Positions 8,077 to 15,586 of a DNA stretch of 15,586 nucleotides are shown here, piece after piece. Below the pieces are notes generated by a model. It saw only the letters and a list, made by a program, of their open reading frames with translations, made no database searches and was not told where the DNA came from. A program made the translations under genes and the position numbers. The stretch comes from Lactobacillus helveticus DSM 20075 = CGMCC 1.1877 (GTDB lineage Bacteria > Bacillota > Bacilli > Lactobacillales > Lactobacillaceae), in contig NZ_GG700753.1 in NCBI RefSeq assembly GCF_000160855.1, forward strand, positions 163,103-178,688. Direction: 5' to 3'. Within the stretch, counting starts at the first letter, position 1, and each line of letters starts with the position of its first letter.

Positions 8077-8078
8077 AA

Positions 8079-8264
8079 TTAGTTATTGCCGTTATCGTTG
8101 TTTACAACTTGACGACCCTTGTAATAACCCTTTGGTGAAACACGGTGGCTTAAGCGGTATTCACCAGTAGTTGCATCATAGTGCATTGCTGGAACACTCA
8201 ACTTAATATGACCACGACGTGAACGTTTCTTTTGTTTAGAAGTATGTCTTGCAGGAACTGCCAT
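8079..8264 (-). CDS. rpmF: 50S ribosomal protein L32 (bL32), cysteine-free form
   Basis: Small, highly basic component of the large ribosomal subunit. The 61-residue product starts [19 protein letters not shown], the conserved bL32 N-terminus, and ends with [16 protein letters not shown], aligning with the usual SHRVCxxCGxYKGR. The four zinc-binding cysteines of the C+ form are absent, so this is the zinc-independent C- version. A full ribosome binding site (AAAGGAG) lies upstream. It has its own good promoter and terminator, so it can be made as a short transcript, though read-through from the LapA-domain gene is possible. The asparagine-rich tail (VVNNDNGNN) is a minor extension. Identification is firm. 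Confidence 0.98.
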   Translation of the reverse strand: MAVPARHTSKQKKRSRRGHIKLSVPAMHYDATTGEYRLSHRVSPKGYYKGRQVVNNDNGNN

Positions 8265-8333
8265 TTAATTGATCTCCTTTATTGTAGTCTTAAGCTTCGG
8301 GATTATTTAACCCTGAATTACTCACATGATTCA

Positions 8334-8362
8334 ATGATACTATTCAATTAAGAATAAATCAA
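8334..8362 (-). promoter_or_regulatory. rpmF promoter
   Basis: The minus strand has TTGATT (8357-8362) and TATCAT (8334-8339) separated by exactly 17 bases. Transcription would start near 8327, giving a leader of about 60 bases before rpmF. It lies in the 101-base gap after the LapA-domain gene. Confidence 0.7.
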
Positions 8363-8365
8363 GAT

Positions 8366-8617
8366 CTATTCTTGGTTCTTCTTGTTTTTATTCAAAATTA
8401 AACCAAAATGTTGCTTATCTTTTTCTTTTTTATCACGGCCGAAAAACCAAGCAATAATCATACCGATAATTACCATTACTACCAAAATAACAATTAACGG
8501 TAATTTAACCTTAAAAAAGCCGAAATTAATTGCTACCGGTGAGGTATTTAAAACAACAAAAATCACCGCAATTAAAGTGATAATTGAACCTATAATTAGA
8601 TTTTTTTCTTTTTCCAT
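8366..8617 (-). CDS. LapA-domain (DUF1049) small membrane protein
   Basis: An 83-residue membrane protein resembling the LapA_dom family. It has two hydrophobic segments, about 8-24 and 38-59, separated by NTSPVAINFGFFKVKLP, the typical short polar and aromatic loop between the two helices. A basic tail (RDKKEKDKQ, then LNKNKKNQE) should lie in the cytoplasm. In Enterobacteria the related LapA works with LapB in controlling lipopolysaccharide synthesis, but that does not apply here and the function in Firmicutes is unknown. The start is set at ATG 8617, six bases after the upstream SDR stop; a TTG two codons earlier (8623) would abut that stop. No strong Shine-Dalgarno sequence is seen, only GAAAG, so it is probably translationally coupled. 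It is last in the obg cluster. Confidence 0.82.
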   Translation of the reverse strand: MEKEKNLIIGSIITLIAVIFVVLNTSPVAINFGFFKVKLPLIVILVVMVIIGMIIAWFFGRDKKEKDKQHFGLILNKNKKNQE

Positions 8618-8623
8618 TTCCAA

Positions 8624-9418
8624 TTACTTTCTAGAAGCAAATTTTAAAGAAAGCTTATCTCCAATTGATGGGAACAAGTTATAAAGTTTTGCTAATACAG
8701 CTAAGTTCAATGGCAAATTAAACTCACGTTTATCACTGCCGAAGAAATGAACAACTTGCCAAGCTACATCATCTGGATCAAGCATAAATTCTTGCACGTT
8801 TTCTACATAATTTCCTGTCTTATCAGCCACATTAAAGAAATTAGTATAAACAGGACCAGGGTTAACAGTCATCACCTTAACGCCAAATGGCATCAATTCT
8901 AGACGCAATACATTTGAGAATTGAATAACTGCAGCTTTTGAGGCGCTGTAAGCAGCTGATTTAGTGGTTGGGACCTTGCCTGCAATTGAACCAAAGTTAA
9001 TAATTTGACCGTTCTTTTGTTCCATCATTACGCGGCCAACTAGTCTAGTGAAATACATCAAACCTAAAACATTAACTTGGAACATGTTAGTAACGTCTTG
9101 CATCTTTTGATGCATGAATTCCTCAAATTTACCAAAACCGGCACAGTTAACCAAGAAGTCAATATGCTTTACTTGTTTAGTAATTTCATCAAAAGTATTT
9201 TCAATTTCTTCTGGCTTGCCCATATCAGTTGGGAATACATATGCTTCAGCTCCAGATAATTCTCTGGCTTCAGCAGCAATTTCATCTAGTCGATCTTTTC
9301 TTCTTGCGATTAAAATCACAGTAGCACCACGGCCCGCACTTTCAAGTACAATTGAGCGACCAATACCACTAGAAGCACCAGTAATAATAACAACTTTATT
9401 TCTTAATGAATATTTCAT
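8624..9418 (-). CDS. Short-chain dehydrogenase/reductase (classical SDR)
   Basis: NAD(P)-dependent oxidoreductase of 264 residues, with a Rossmann fold over most of its length. Cofactor motif TGASSGIG is at 13-20, followed by ARRKDR (38-43); the basic residues there suggest NADPH. The NNAG motif is NCAG (91-94). The catalytic residues are all present: N116, S144 (FGSIAG), Y157 and K161 (YSASK). PGPVYT (187-192) follows as usual. The hydrophobic C-terminal part (about 233-252) resembles YqjQ/DltE-like SDRs. The substrate cannot be assigned. Its ATG overlaps the rnz stop by four bases (ATGA), so the two are translationally coupled, and it is followed after six bases by the LapA-domain gene. The pairing of an SDR with rnz is frequent in lactic acid bacteria; a functional link is not established. 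Confidence 0.93.
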   Translation of the reverse strand: MKYSLRNKVVIITGASSGIGRSIVLESAGRGATVILIARRKDRLDEIAAEARELSGAEAYVFPTDMGKPEEIENTFDEITKQVKHIDFLVNCAGFGKFEEFMHQKMQDVTNMFQVNVLGLMYFTRLVGRVMMEQKNGQIINFGSIAGKVPTTKSAAYSASKAAVIQFSNVLRLELMPFGVKVMTVNPGPVYTNFFNVADKTGNYVENVQEFMLDPDDVAWQVVHFFGSDKREFNLPLNLAVLAKLYNLFPSIGDKLSLKFASRK

Positions 9419-10353
9419 TTTTCTGAACCTTCCATTGGAATATTAATTTGATCAAAATCATTAACTAATATTGTATTAGGGAAAACTTTTTTAGCTTGAC
9501 TTTCGAGTTTCTTAGCTTTATTTCCCATATAACGAGCAGAAATATGACTTAAACATAATTTTTTAACATTTTCCTGCTTAGCAATTTTAGCTGCTTGAAC
9601 AGAAGTTGAATGGTAATAATTATGTGCCATCTTAGCTTCATCTCCAGCAAAAGTTGATTCATGAACCAAAACATCTGCATCTTTGGCTAAGCGAGCAATG
9701 CTTGGTGTTGAACGAGTATCATAAATAATAGTCACGATTCTTCCAGGCTTTTCAGCACCTAAAAAGTCCTTACCGTTTAAAACTGTTCCATCAGCTAAAG
9801 TAACCTGCTCACCTCGTTTTAATTGACCAAGAAGTGGGCCGTTAGGAATATTATACTTTGCTAACTTATCAATTAAAAGTTCGCCGGGATGAGAATCTTC
9901 AACTACTCTAAATCCAAAGCTAGGTATTCTATGGTCTAATCGATCAGTATAAACGCGAAAGCCCTTGTCTTCACAAATCAAACCTGGCTTAGTCAACTCC
10001 ACAAATTTAATTGGATATGACACTTTAGTTCTGGATACTTTTAATGAAACTTTGACAAATTGTTCAATACCAGGAGGGCCATAAATTGTTAATGGACCTA
10101 CATCCCCTTGAAAAGATCTAGTTGAAAGAAGTCCCGGCAAGCCAAAAATATGATCGCCATGATTGTGTGAAATAAAAATTTTAGTAACTTTTCGCAATCT
10201 AATATTTGTTCTCAGAATTTGGTGCTGTGTAGCTTCTCCGACATCAAATAGCCAAATTTCATTTAGTTCATCTAGTAACTTAAGCGCGACACTTGAAACA
10301 TTACGCTGCTTGGAAGGCTGTCCTGCTCCCGTGCCTAAAAATTGTAATTCCAT
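9415..10353 (-). CDS. rnz: Ribonuclease Z
   Basis: Endonuclease that cuts tRNA precursors 3' of the discriminator base, needed for tRNAs whose genes do not encode CCA. The 312-residue metallo-beta-lactamase-fold protein has the zinc ligands at nearly the same numbers as the B. subtilis enzyme: H63, H65, D67 and H68 (SHNHGDH), H141, D212 and H270 (LSHISARY). The exosite arm that clamps the tRNA is recognisable around 169-182 ([12 protein letters not shown]). AGGA six bases upstream supports the start. The gene is 18 bases after the OatA-like gene and overlaps the SDR gene by four bases. Nothing unusual is seen in its catalytic residues, and the assignment is firm. Confidence 0.97.
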   Translation of the reverse strand: MELQFLGTGAGQPSKQRNVSSVALKLLDELNEIWLFDVGEATQHQILRTNIRLRKVTKIFISHNHGDHIFGLPGLLSTRSFQGDVGPLTIYGPPGIEQFVKVSLKVSRTKVSYPIKFVELTKPGLICEDKGFRVYTDRLDHRIPSFGFRVVEDSHPGELLIDKLAKYNIPNGPLLGQLKRGEQVTLADGTVLNGKDFLGAEKPGRIVTIIYDTRSTPSIARLAKDADVLVHESTFAGDEAKMAHNYYHSTSVQAAKIAKQENVKKLCLSHISARYMGNKAKKLESQAKKVFPNTILVNDFDQINIPMEGSEK

Positions 10354-10371
10354 GAAAATCCTATTCTAAAC

Positions 10372-12306
10372 TTAAAATTTTGAATGTTTAATGATTGTCT
10401 TAGTAATAAAAGTACTGTAATATTTAGAACCCGTAATATTAGGATGAGTGTGGTCATCATAAAACCACTTAGGATGATCCTTTGAATATGAATACCAGTC
10501 AATAATTATAAAATTATGATAGCGTTTTGCACCTTGTTTTAGCAAATCATTTACAGGTCTTTGCCAATCACGTGTTGGAACATGCACATTGATCCAAAAT
10601 ACCTTTCTCTTAGGACCAACCTCTTGCATAATTCTATTCAAATCGTCCATTGAAAATGGTCCATTAGTACCTAAGCCAATCAATACATTATCCGCCAAAA
10701 CACCTTGTCTCTTATAATTATCTAGCAAGCCAAAGGCAACATTTAATTGACGAGATACCGCTGCATCAATCAAGGCTTTAGGCATCAGCTGCTTAAGATC
10801 ATTGCTTGAGCCAGCCATGACAGAATCTCCAATCGCAGTTACTTGCACTTTTTGTGCTAATTCCAAATCGAGTTGAGAAATACCATACTTAACATATGAT
10901 TGGTTAACCGGATTGCTTTTCGCCTTCTCAGCCGCTTCTTTGATAATCTTCGAGTCGTTTTCTTTTTGCTTTTTTTGCTTTTTCTGTTTTTTCAGCTTTT
11001 CAATTAACTTGGCGTTATCCGATTTTTGTTTTTTAGCGTTACGATTTATTCTTTGAGCTAATTGACTCTTGTTAAAATCTTCTGCCTTAACATGTGGAGA
11101 AATAGCAATTGCCACACTGCCAAATATCAATACAAATGCTGCTAAAACTGCTTGAATTTTCTTTACATAGTTTTTAGCTTGCATATCAAAAACATGACCA
11201 AAGTATTGCTTAGTTTTCTTCCAAGTAATCTTGCTCATTGGTCTTTCAATCAAACGATAAGTAATTTCGCTAATGACTAAAATCAAAACCAATTCAATTA
11301 CTCGATATAAAATAGGATGATCGCCTAAATTGTTAATTTTAGATTCAAAGAAAATCATTATTGGGAATTGGTAAAGATAAATACCATAACTTCTTGAACC
11401 AATCCAATCAAAAAGTTTGTTAGTCATGATTTGATTCCAATGACTGCCTGGATGGGCAATTACACCGGTAAAGATGCAGACAATTAATGAAAACAGCAAC
11501 ATCCCTCCACAGTACGCAAATGCTTGTTGCGGATTCATTGCCTTAGCAAAATACATTACTAGCAGCAAAATAAATGAAACCAGCCCAATCACATCTAACA
11601 GGATTCGATCTTGCTTAGGCACTTTCGGATTTAGCTCTTCTACCGGCCAGATAACAGCCAGAGCGGCACCTAAACCTAATGAGAAAAAGCGAGTGTCAGT
11701 TCCATAGTAAATTCGGTTAATGTCAGCCTTCGTCAAATACAAAATTGCCATTTCGATTGCTGACAGAAGAGAGACAGCTATCAAAAAGTAAAAAATTCTT
11801 TTCTTCTTTTTGACTAATTTAACCAATAAAAAGATAACTAAGGGCCATACTATGTAAAACTGCCCTTCAATAGACATCGTCCATAAGTTTGTAAATGGAG
11901 ATTCATTATTGGCAAAACGTTCAAAATAGCTTTGACCATTATTAATCTGCCAAAAATTAAATACATTGAGCAAATTAGCAAAAACAATCTGATTTAATTT
12001 GGCAAGCAAATTCCTTTGAAAAAGGAAAATATAAGTCGCACTTATCCATAAAACTGCAATCAATTGCGGATAAAGTCTCTTAATTCTGTTTAAATAAAAT
12101 CGGCGATTGTTATAAGTACCCGTCTGATCATATGAATTCAGCATATGATCCGTTACCAAATAGCCTGATAGAACGAAAAAAATCGGCACTCCCAGATACC
12201 CGCCGATAAAAGAATTAGGATCGAAGTGATAAAGTATTACTCCTATAACTGCTAATGCTCTAAGTCCAGAATATCCTGTAATAAACCGATTTCTTCTCAT
12301 ATTCAT
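10372..12306 (-). CDS. OatA-like acyltransferase: membrane acyltransferase-3 plus extracellular SGNH domain
   Basis: Probable peptidoglycan O-acetyltransferase, which blocks lysozyme by acetylating muramic acid; other surface glycans are possible substrates. The 644-residue protein starts with an acyltransferase-3 membrane region (about 8-355, roughly ten helices) holding H27 (YHF), SIEGQFY (145-151) and a conserved arginine around 206. A last helix (about 384-403) leads to an extracellular part: a linker extremely rich in Lys and Gln (about 425-450) and an SGNH esterase-like domain (about 486-635) with GDS (S495), GLGTNG (N548) and DDHTHPN (D618, H621) as the catalytic triad and oxyanion elements. 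The ribosome binding site AAGGG overlaps the obg stop, eight bases before the start. It sits between obg and rnz although it has no known tie to either. Confidence 0.9.
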   Translation of the reverse strand: MNMRRNRFITGYSGLRALAVIGVILYHFDPNSFIGGYLGVPIFFVLSGYLVTDHMLNSYDQTGTYNNRRFYLNRIKRLYPQLIAVLWISATYIFLFQRNLLAKLNQIVFANLLNVFNFWQINNGQSYFERFANNESPFTNLWTMSIEGQFYIVWPLVIFLLVKLVKKKKRIFYFLIAVSLLSAIEMAILYLTKADINRIYYGTDTRFFSLGLGAALAVIWPVEELNPKVPKQDRILLDVIGLVSFILLLVMYFAKAMNPQQAFAYCGGMLLFSLIVCIFTGVIAHPGSHWNQIMTNKLFDWIGSRSYGIYLYQFPIMIFFESKINNLGDHPILYRVIELVLILVISEITYRLIERPMSKITWKKTKQYFGHVFDMQAKNYVKKIQAVLAAFVLIFGSVAIAISPHVKAEDFNKSQLAQRINRNAKKQKSDNAKLIEKLKKQKKQKKQKENDSKIIKEAAEKAKSNPVNQSYVKYGISQLDLELAQKVQVTAIGDSVMAGSSNDLKQLMPKALIDAAVSRQLNVAFGLLDNYKRQGVLADNVLIGLGTNGPFSMDDLNRIMQEVGPKRKVFWINVHVPTRDWQRPVNDLLKQGAKRYHNFIIIDWYSYSKDHPKWFYDDHTHPNITGSKYYSTFITKTIIKHSKF

Positions 12307-12314
12307 CTCTACCC

Positions 12315-13619
12315 TTATTGCACGAATTCAAAGACAAATTTGCCGATTGCAACATCATCACCATTGACTGCTCCCTTTTCACGCAATGCATCATCAACGC
12401 CCAATCTCTTAAGACGTCTTGCCAAACGCATAATTCCATCTTGGTGATCTAAGTTTGTCATTTGAACTAATCTTTCCAACTGTTCGCCCTTAACGACAAA
12501 TTCGTGTTCTCCAACCTTTTCAACAGTAAACTCATTCTTTTGTGGTGCTTTGTACTTGTATTCCTTGGTCTTTTGAACAACCTTAGGTTCTTCTTCTGCA
12601 CGCTCTTTTTCTACTTCTTCTACAAGAGTTGCAGTATCATTCATAAGTTTGCTTACACCTTTATGAGTTACGCTGGAGATCTCATAAACAGGCTCATTGT
12701 TGCCTTCTTCTTTTAAGGCTTTCTTAAATGCAGCCAATTTTTCTTCTGCTCCTGAAATATCCATTTGAGAAGCAACAATTAATTCCCGCTTTTTAGATAA
12801 GTCTGTTTCGTAATTTTTAAGTTCATTTTTAATAGTGTGATAGTCTTCGATTGCTTCACGACCATTATTAGGATCCATTGAAACCAAGTGTAAAATTACC
12901 TTAGTTCTTTCAACGTGACGCAAAAATTGAATACCAAGACCTACCCCTTGGCTAGCTCCTTCAATTAAACCTGGTAAATCAGCCATTGAGAAATCACGAC
13001 CGTCTGGCAAAATCACCATGCCCAAGTTAGGGGTTAAAGTAGTAAATTCATAAGCTGCGATCTTTGGTTTAGCTTTAGTAGTTACTGATAGCAAAGTAGA
13101 CTTCCCTACTGATGGAAATCCTACTAAACCGACATCAGCCAAAAGTTTTAACTCAAGACGTAAAACTCTGTCTTCGCCAGGTTCACCATTTTCAGCAATT
13201 TCAGGAGCGGTATTTACACTGGTAGCAAAGTGGATATTGCCACGGCCCCCGCGACCACCTTTAGCAACTACTAATTCTTGGCCTTTTTCAACTAGGTCGC
13301 CAATCAATTCACCAGTATTAAAATCATATACTGTTGTACCTACTGGTACCTTTAAATATAAATCCTTAGCTGCACGACCATATTGGGACTTTATTCGGCC
13401 GTTTTCACCACTATCAGCTTTAAACTTGCGCCGATAACGAAAATCCATTAAAGTACGCAAACCACTATCTGCGACAAAAATAATGCTGCCGCCGCGGCCA
13501 CCATCACCGCCTGCTGGTCCGCCATTTGGAACATATTTTTCATGGCGGAAAGCCACCATGCCATCGCCGCCTTTTCCGGCTTGGACTTCAATTTTAGTCT
13601 GATCAACAAATGTAGGCAT
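12315..13619 (-). CDS. obg: GTPase Obg (CgtA family)
   Basis: Essential GTPase involved in late assembly of the large ribosomal subunit and stress control. Of its 434 residues, the glycine-rich Obg fold occupies about 2-158 (GGDGG and GGRGGRGN stretches). The G domain follows with G1 GFPSVGKS (167-174), G2 threonines 193-194 in the EFTTLTPN segment, and G3 DLPG (214-217). G4, normally NKxD, reads SQMD (284-287), and G5 reads SSVT (315-318). The C-terminal OCT domain (about 360-430) contains GEHEFVVKG and [12 protein letters not shown], typical of Gram-positive Obg. An AAGGAAGAG ribosome binding site lies upstream. It is the first gene of the tight cluster obg, OatA-like, rnz, SDR, LapA-domain, downstream of uvrC with a 79-base gap containing a possible promoter. 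Confidence 0.97.
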   Translation of the reverse strand: MPTFVDQTKIEVQAGKGGDGMVAFRHEKYVPNGGPAGGDGGRGGSIIFVADSGLRTLMDFRYRRKFKADSGENGRIKSQYGRAAKDLYLKVPVGTTVYDFNTGELIGDLVEKGQELVVAKGGRGGRGNIHFATSVNTAPEIAENGEPGEDRVLRLELKLLADVGLVGFPSVGKSTLLSVTTKAKPKIAAYEFTTLTPNLGMVILPDGRDFSMADLPGLIEGASQGVGLGIQFLRHVERTKVILHLVSMDPNNGREAIEDYHTIKNELKNYETDLSKKRELIVASQMDISGAEEKLAAFKKALKEEGNNEPVYEISSVTHKGVSKLMNDTATLVEEVEKERAEEEPKVVQKTKEYKYKAPQKNEFTVEKVGEHEFVVKGEQLERLVQMTNLDHQDGIMRLARRLKRLGVDDALREKGAVNGDDVAIGKFVFEFVQ

Positions 13620-13656
13620 GTATATCTCTTCCTTCCGGTCACAATCTAACTTTTAT

Positions 13657-13665
13657 ACTATACCA
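13657..13665 (-). promoter_or_regulatory. Possible obg promoter (extended -10)
   Basis: The minus strand reads TGGTATAGT, an extended -10 (TGn plus TATAGT), about 38 bases before the obg start. No good -35 hexamer stands at the right distance. The surrounding TGTGGTA is shared with the uvrC upstream region. Confidence 0.45.
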
Positions 13666-13698
13666 CACAAACACGCTCTACAGCGCGAATTCTAGGTT

Positions 13699-15501
13699 TT
13701 ACAACATTAATTTTACAGTTTGTGCTTGGGGCAATGTCAACCCTGCCGCACGTAAATCATCTACTGAAGCTTCTTTAATCTTCTTCAATGAGCCAAACTT
13801 GCGCAATAACTTATTCCGACTCTTAGGACCAATGCCTTTAATTGAATCTAACCGACTAGATAAAGCATTTTTAGCATGTCTTCTGCGGTGAAAAGTAATT
13901 GCAAACCGGTGAACTTCATCCTGAATTCTTGTCATTAAATAAAAGCCTTCAGACTTAGGATTTAATGGGATCAATTTCAATGGCACGCCATTAATAGGAT
14001 CACCAAATAATAAGTGATTAGTCCGGTGTTTATCATCCTTAACCATTCCGGCTACTGGAATATTCAAATTAAGCTCGTTTCGCAAAACATCTTCACAGGC
14101 ATCCACCTGAATTTGACCACCATCCATTAAAATCAAATCTGGCATTTTCTTATGTTCTCGCAGTAAACGTCCATAGCGGCGGCGAACTACTTCACGAGTA
14201 TTGCGGACTTCATCGCCACCGTTTTGATGCTCTACTTCGCCTTTTAACTTATATTTACGATAAGATGTTTTATCAGGTTCTCCATCTTTGAACACTACTA
14301 AAGCAGAGACAGGATCCGCACCTTGAATATGGGAGTGGTCAAAACTTTCAATAATGTGACCATATGGCAAGCCCAACGCATCAAAAATTTCTTTTTGTGC
14401 ACCCTTGGTTTTTCGATTGCCTAGTTCTAATAATCTAAATTTATCATCTAATTTTAACTTGGCATTGTCTTTAGCCATATCAAGCAGTGATTTCTTTTGA
14501 CCGCGTTGAGGCGTTCTAACTGGGACTGTTAAAACCTCAGCTAACGTATCATTATCAAATCCAGCTGGAATCAATACTTCTTTTGGAAGAACACGGTTTT
14601 TTTGACCATAGAATTGCACAATGAAAGAAGTAAATGCATCTTCTGGGTCAGTGGTATCGGTCAACGGAAACATCCGTGTCTCACGCCGCAACAATTTAGC
14701 CTGACGCAAGAAGAAGATCTGAATAGAGATCCAAGATTTATCAACGTAATAGTTAAAGATGTCACGCTGCGTATTATCATTAGAAATGATTTTTTGCTTT
14801 TCAACGGTTTCTTCAATGTACTTCAATTGATCGCGTATTTCAGCTGCTCGTTCAAACTCAAGCTGCTCAGAAGCTTGCTCCATTTTTTGAGTTAAATCTT
14901 GCTTGACTGCACCAATATCCCCATTCAAAAAGCGTTTAATCTTTTTAATCTGTTCGTCATATTCCTTTTGAGGCACCTTTTTAAAACATGCACCAAGGCA
15001 TTGCCCCATATGATAATAAAGACATGGTCGTCCTTGATAACCGTGACAGCGTCTCAACGGAAAAACTTTTTGAATAAACTTTAAGGTAGCTTGTGCCGCA
15101 TAGACATTGGGATAAGGGCCAAAATAATAGCCTACGTCTTTGCACACAATACTAGTTAATCGTGTTTGTGGATCATGTTCACGCGTAATTTCAATATATG
15201 GATAACCAGTTCCCTGCTTTAATTGTACATTATAATATGGTTGATATTTCTTGATTAAAGTAATTTCTAATAGAAAGGCTTCCTTGTCTGTAGAAACAGT
15301 AATGATATCGTAATCTCTGATTTCACGAACAAGTTCTGCTCTGCGTCCTACTTGCATACTCTTAAAATAAGAACGTACTCTATTTTTTAAATTCTTGGAT
15401 TTGCCCACATAAATAACCGTACCATTAATATCTTTCATCAAATAACAGCCCGGTTTTTCTGGCAAAAGTTTTAATTTATTTTCAATTAATTGTGTTGCCA
15501 T
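13699..15501 (-). CDS. uvrC: Excinuclease ABC subunit C
   Basis: Nuclease of nucleotide excision repair; it joins the UvrB-DNA complex and cuts both sides of the lesion. The 600-residue protein is of normal length. The N-terminal GIY-YIG domain (about 14-95) makes the 3' cut: GCY (18-20), YVG (31-33), R41 and E79. Four cysteines, C152, C160, C168 and C172, match the iron-sulfur cluster ligands described in UvrC. A UVR domain that contacts UvrB spans about 196-231 (LEFERAAEIRDQL). The RNase H-like domain for the 5' cut has D388 (SFDHSHIQG), D460 (LMDGG) and H531 (EVHRFAI). Tandem helix-hairpin-helix motifs end the protein (549-600, IKGIGPKSRNKLL). An AGGATGAG ribosome binding site supports the start. 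I see no LexA box in the upstream 85 bases. Confidence 0.98.
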   Translation of the reverse strand: MATQLIENKLKLLPEKPGCYLMKDINGTVIYVGKSKNLKNRVRSYFKSMQVGRRAELVREIRDYDIITVSTDKEAFLLEITLIKKYQPYYNVQLKQGTGYPYIEITREHDPQTRLTSIVCKDVGYYFGPYPNVYAAQATLKFIQKVFPLRRCHGYQGRPCLYYHMGQCLGACFKKVPQKEYDEQIKKIKRFLNGDIGAVKQDLTQKMEQASEQLEFERAAEIRDQLKYIEETVEKQKIISNDNTQRDIFNYYVDKSWISIQIFFLRQAKLLRRETRMFPLTDTTDPEDAFTSFIVQFYGQKNRVLPKEVLIPAGFDNDTLAEVLTVPVRTPQRGQKKSLLDMAKDNAKLKLDDKFRLLELGNRKTKGAQKEIFDALGLPYGHIIESFDHSHIQGADPVSALVVFKDGEPDKTSYRKYKLKGEVEHQNGGDEVRNTREVVRRRYGRLLREHKKMPDLILMDGGQIQVDACEDVLRNELNLNIPVAGMVKDDKHRTNHLLFGDPINGVPLKLIPLNPKSEGFYLMTRIQDEVHRFAITFHRRRHAKNALSSRLDSIKGIGPKSRNKLLRKFGSLKKIKEASVDDLRAAGLTLPQAQTVKLML

Positions 15502-15533
15502 TTATTCTCATCCTAACAAAATTCGTATGTGAT

Positions 15534-15542
15534 AGTTTACCA
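15534..15542 (-). promoter_or_regulatory. Possible uvrC promoter (extended -10)
   Basis: The minus strand reads TGGTAAACT, a weak TG-extended -10, about 33 bases before the uvrC start. No matching -35 is evident. The short distance to the window edge (44 bases) does not exclude that uvrC is read from an upstream operon. Confidence 0.3.
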
Positions 15543-15586
15543 CAGCTTTTTTAAGAAGATATTAACTTTGCTTATAAGTTATAGCC

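Noticed and set aside
8345..8371. AAGAATA/TATTCTT stem after the LapA-domain gene as an operon terminator
   Set aside because: Seven AT-rich pairs with no T-run, and it overlaps the rpmF -35 box.
8618..8623. TTG start for the LapA-domain protein
   Set aside because: It would leave only three bases to the GAAAG sequence; the ATG two codons later has better spacing.
9114..9446. Plus-strand open frame of 110 codons antisense to the SDR and rnz genes
   Set aside because: It lies opposite a well-supported SDR gene and shows no family resemblance, so it is a shadow of the real gene.
13670..13695. Hairpin CGCT-GTAG-AGCG after uvrC as a terminator
   Set aside because: Only four to five pairs and the following bases are TGTTTGTG, not a T-tract. 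It is too weak to call.
15502..15586. A LexA/DinR-like box upstream of uvrC (minus strand ACGAATTTTGTTAG)
   Set aside because: The half-sites CGAA and GTT are one base too close for the CGAACN4GTTCG consensus, and the second half lacks the C-G ending.
1..15586. Mobile elements, phage genes, CRISPR arrays, toxin-antitoxin or defence islands
   Set aside because: Every gene is a recognisable chromosomal gene or small membrane protein, and I saw no long direct or inverted repeats, transposase or integrase motifs.

Overview
The window is ordinary chromosomal DNA of a low-GC Gram-positive bacterium, most likely Lactobacillus of the acidophilus/crispatus/helveticus group. This rests on AT-rich, purine-rich ribosome binding sites, the two-domain pyruvate kinase, the adjacency of dnaE, pfkA and pyk, and the obg/rnz neighbourhood. 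The species is inferred from protein character, not from a search. Almost all genes read on the minus strand; the one exception is a small membrane-protein gene at 6180-6398. I see no insertion sequence, prophage, CRISPR array, tRNA or rRNA.

Block 1 (23-6063, minus): dnaE (a DNA polymerase III alpha-type subunit), then pfkA and pyk, which form an operon covering the committed ATP-using step and the last ATP-making step of glycolysis. A good candidate CcpA operator (cre) lies 120 bases upstream of pfkA. The B. subtilis neighbourhood also contains dnaE, pfkA and pyk, with ytsJ-accD-accA between; here those genes are absent.

Block 2 (6064-8078): a divergent promoter region drives dnaE leftward and a 72-residue DUF2929/YjzD-like membrane protein rightward. 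The small gene converges on a cytosolic 5'-nucleotidase-family metallophosphoesterase. A perfect 15-bp hairpin with T-tracts on both sides separates them and should terminate transcription from both directions.

Block 3 (8079-15501, minus): uvrC, obg, an OatA-like peptidoglycan O-acetyltransferase, rnz, an SDR oxidoreductase, a LapA-domain membrane protein, then rpmF with its own promoter and terminator. From obg to the LapA gene the genes are spaced by 18 bases or less or overlap, so they probably form one transcript.

No gene-free stretch exceeds 170 bases. I do not see a previously undescribed system. The points most worth checking are the cre/promoter arrangement upstream of pfkA, a DnaE whose PHP domain has lost the usual metal-binding histidines beside a pyruvate kinase with a TSH-containing C-terminal domain, the altered effector site of PfkA, the SQMD motif in Obg, and the lysine/glutamine linker of the OatA-like protein.
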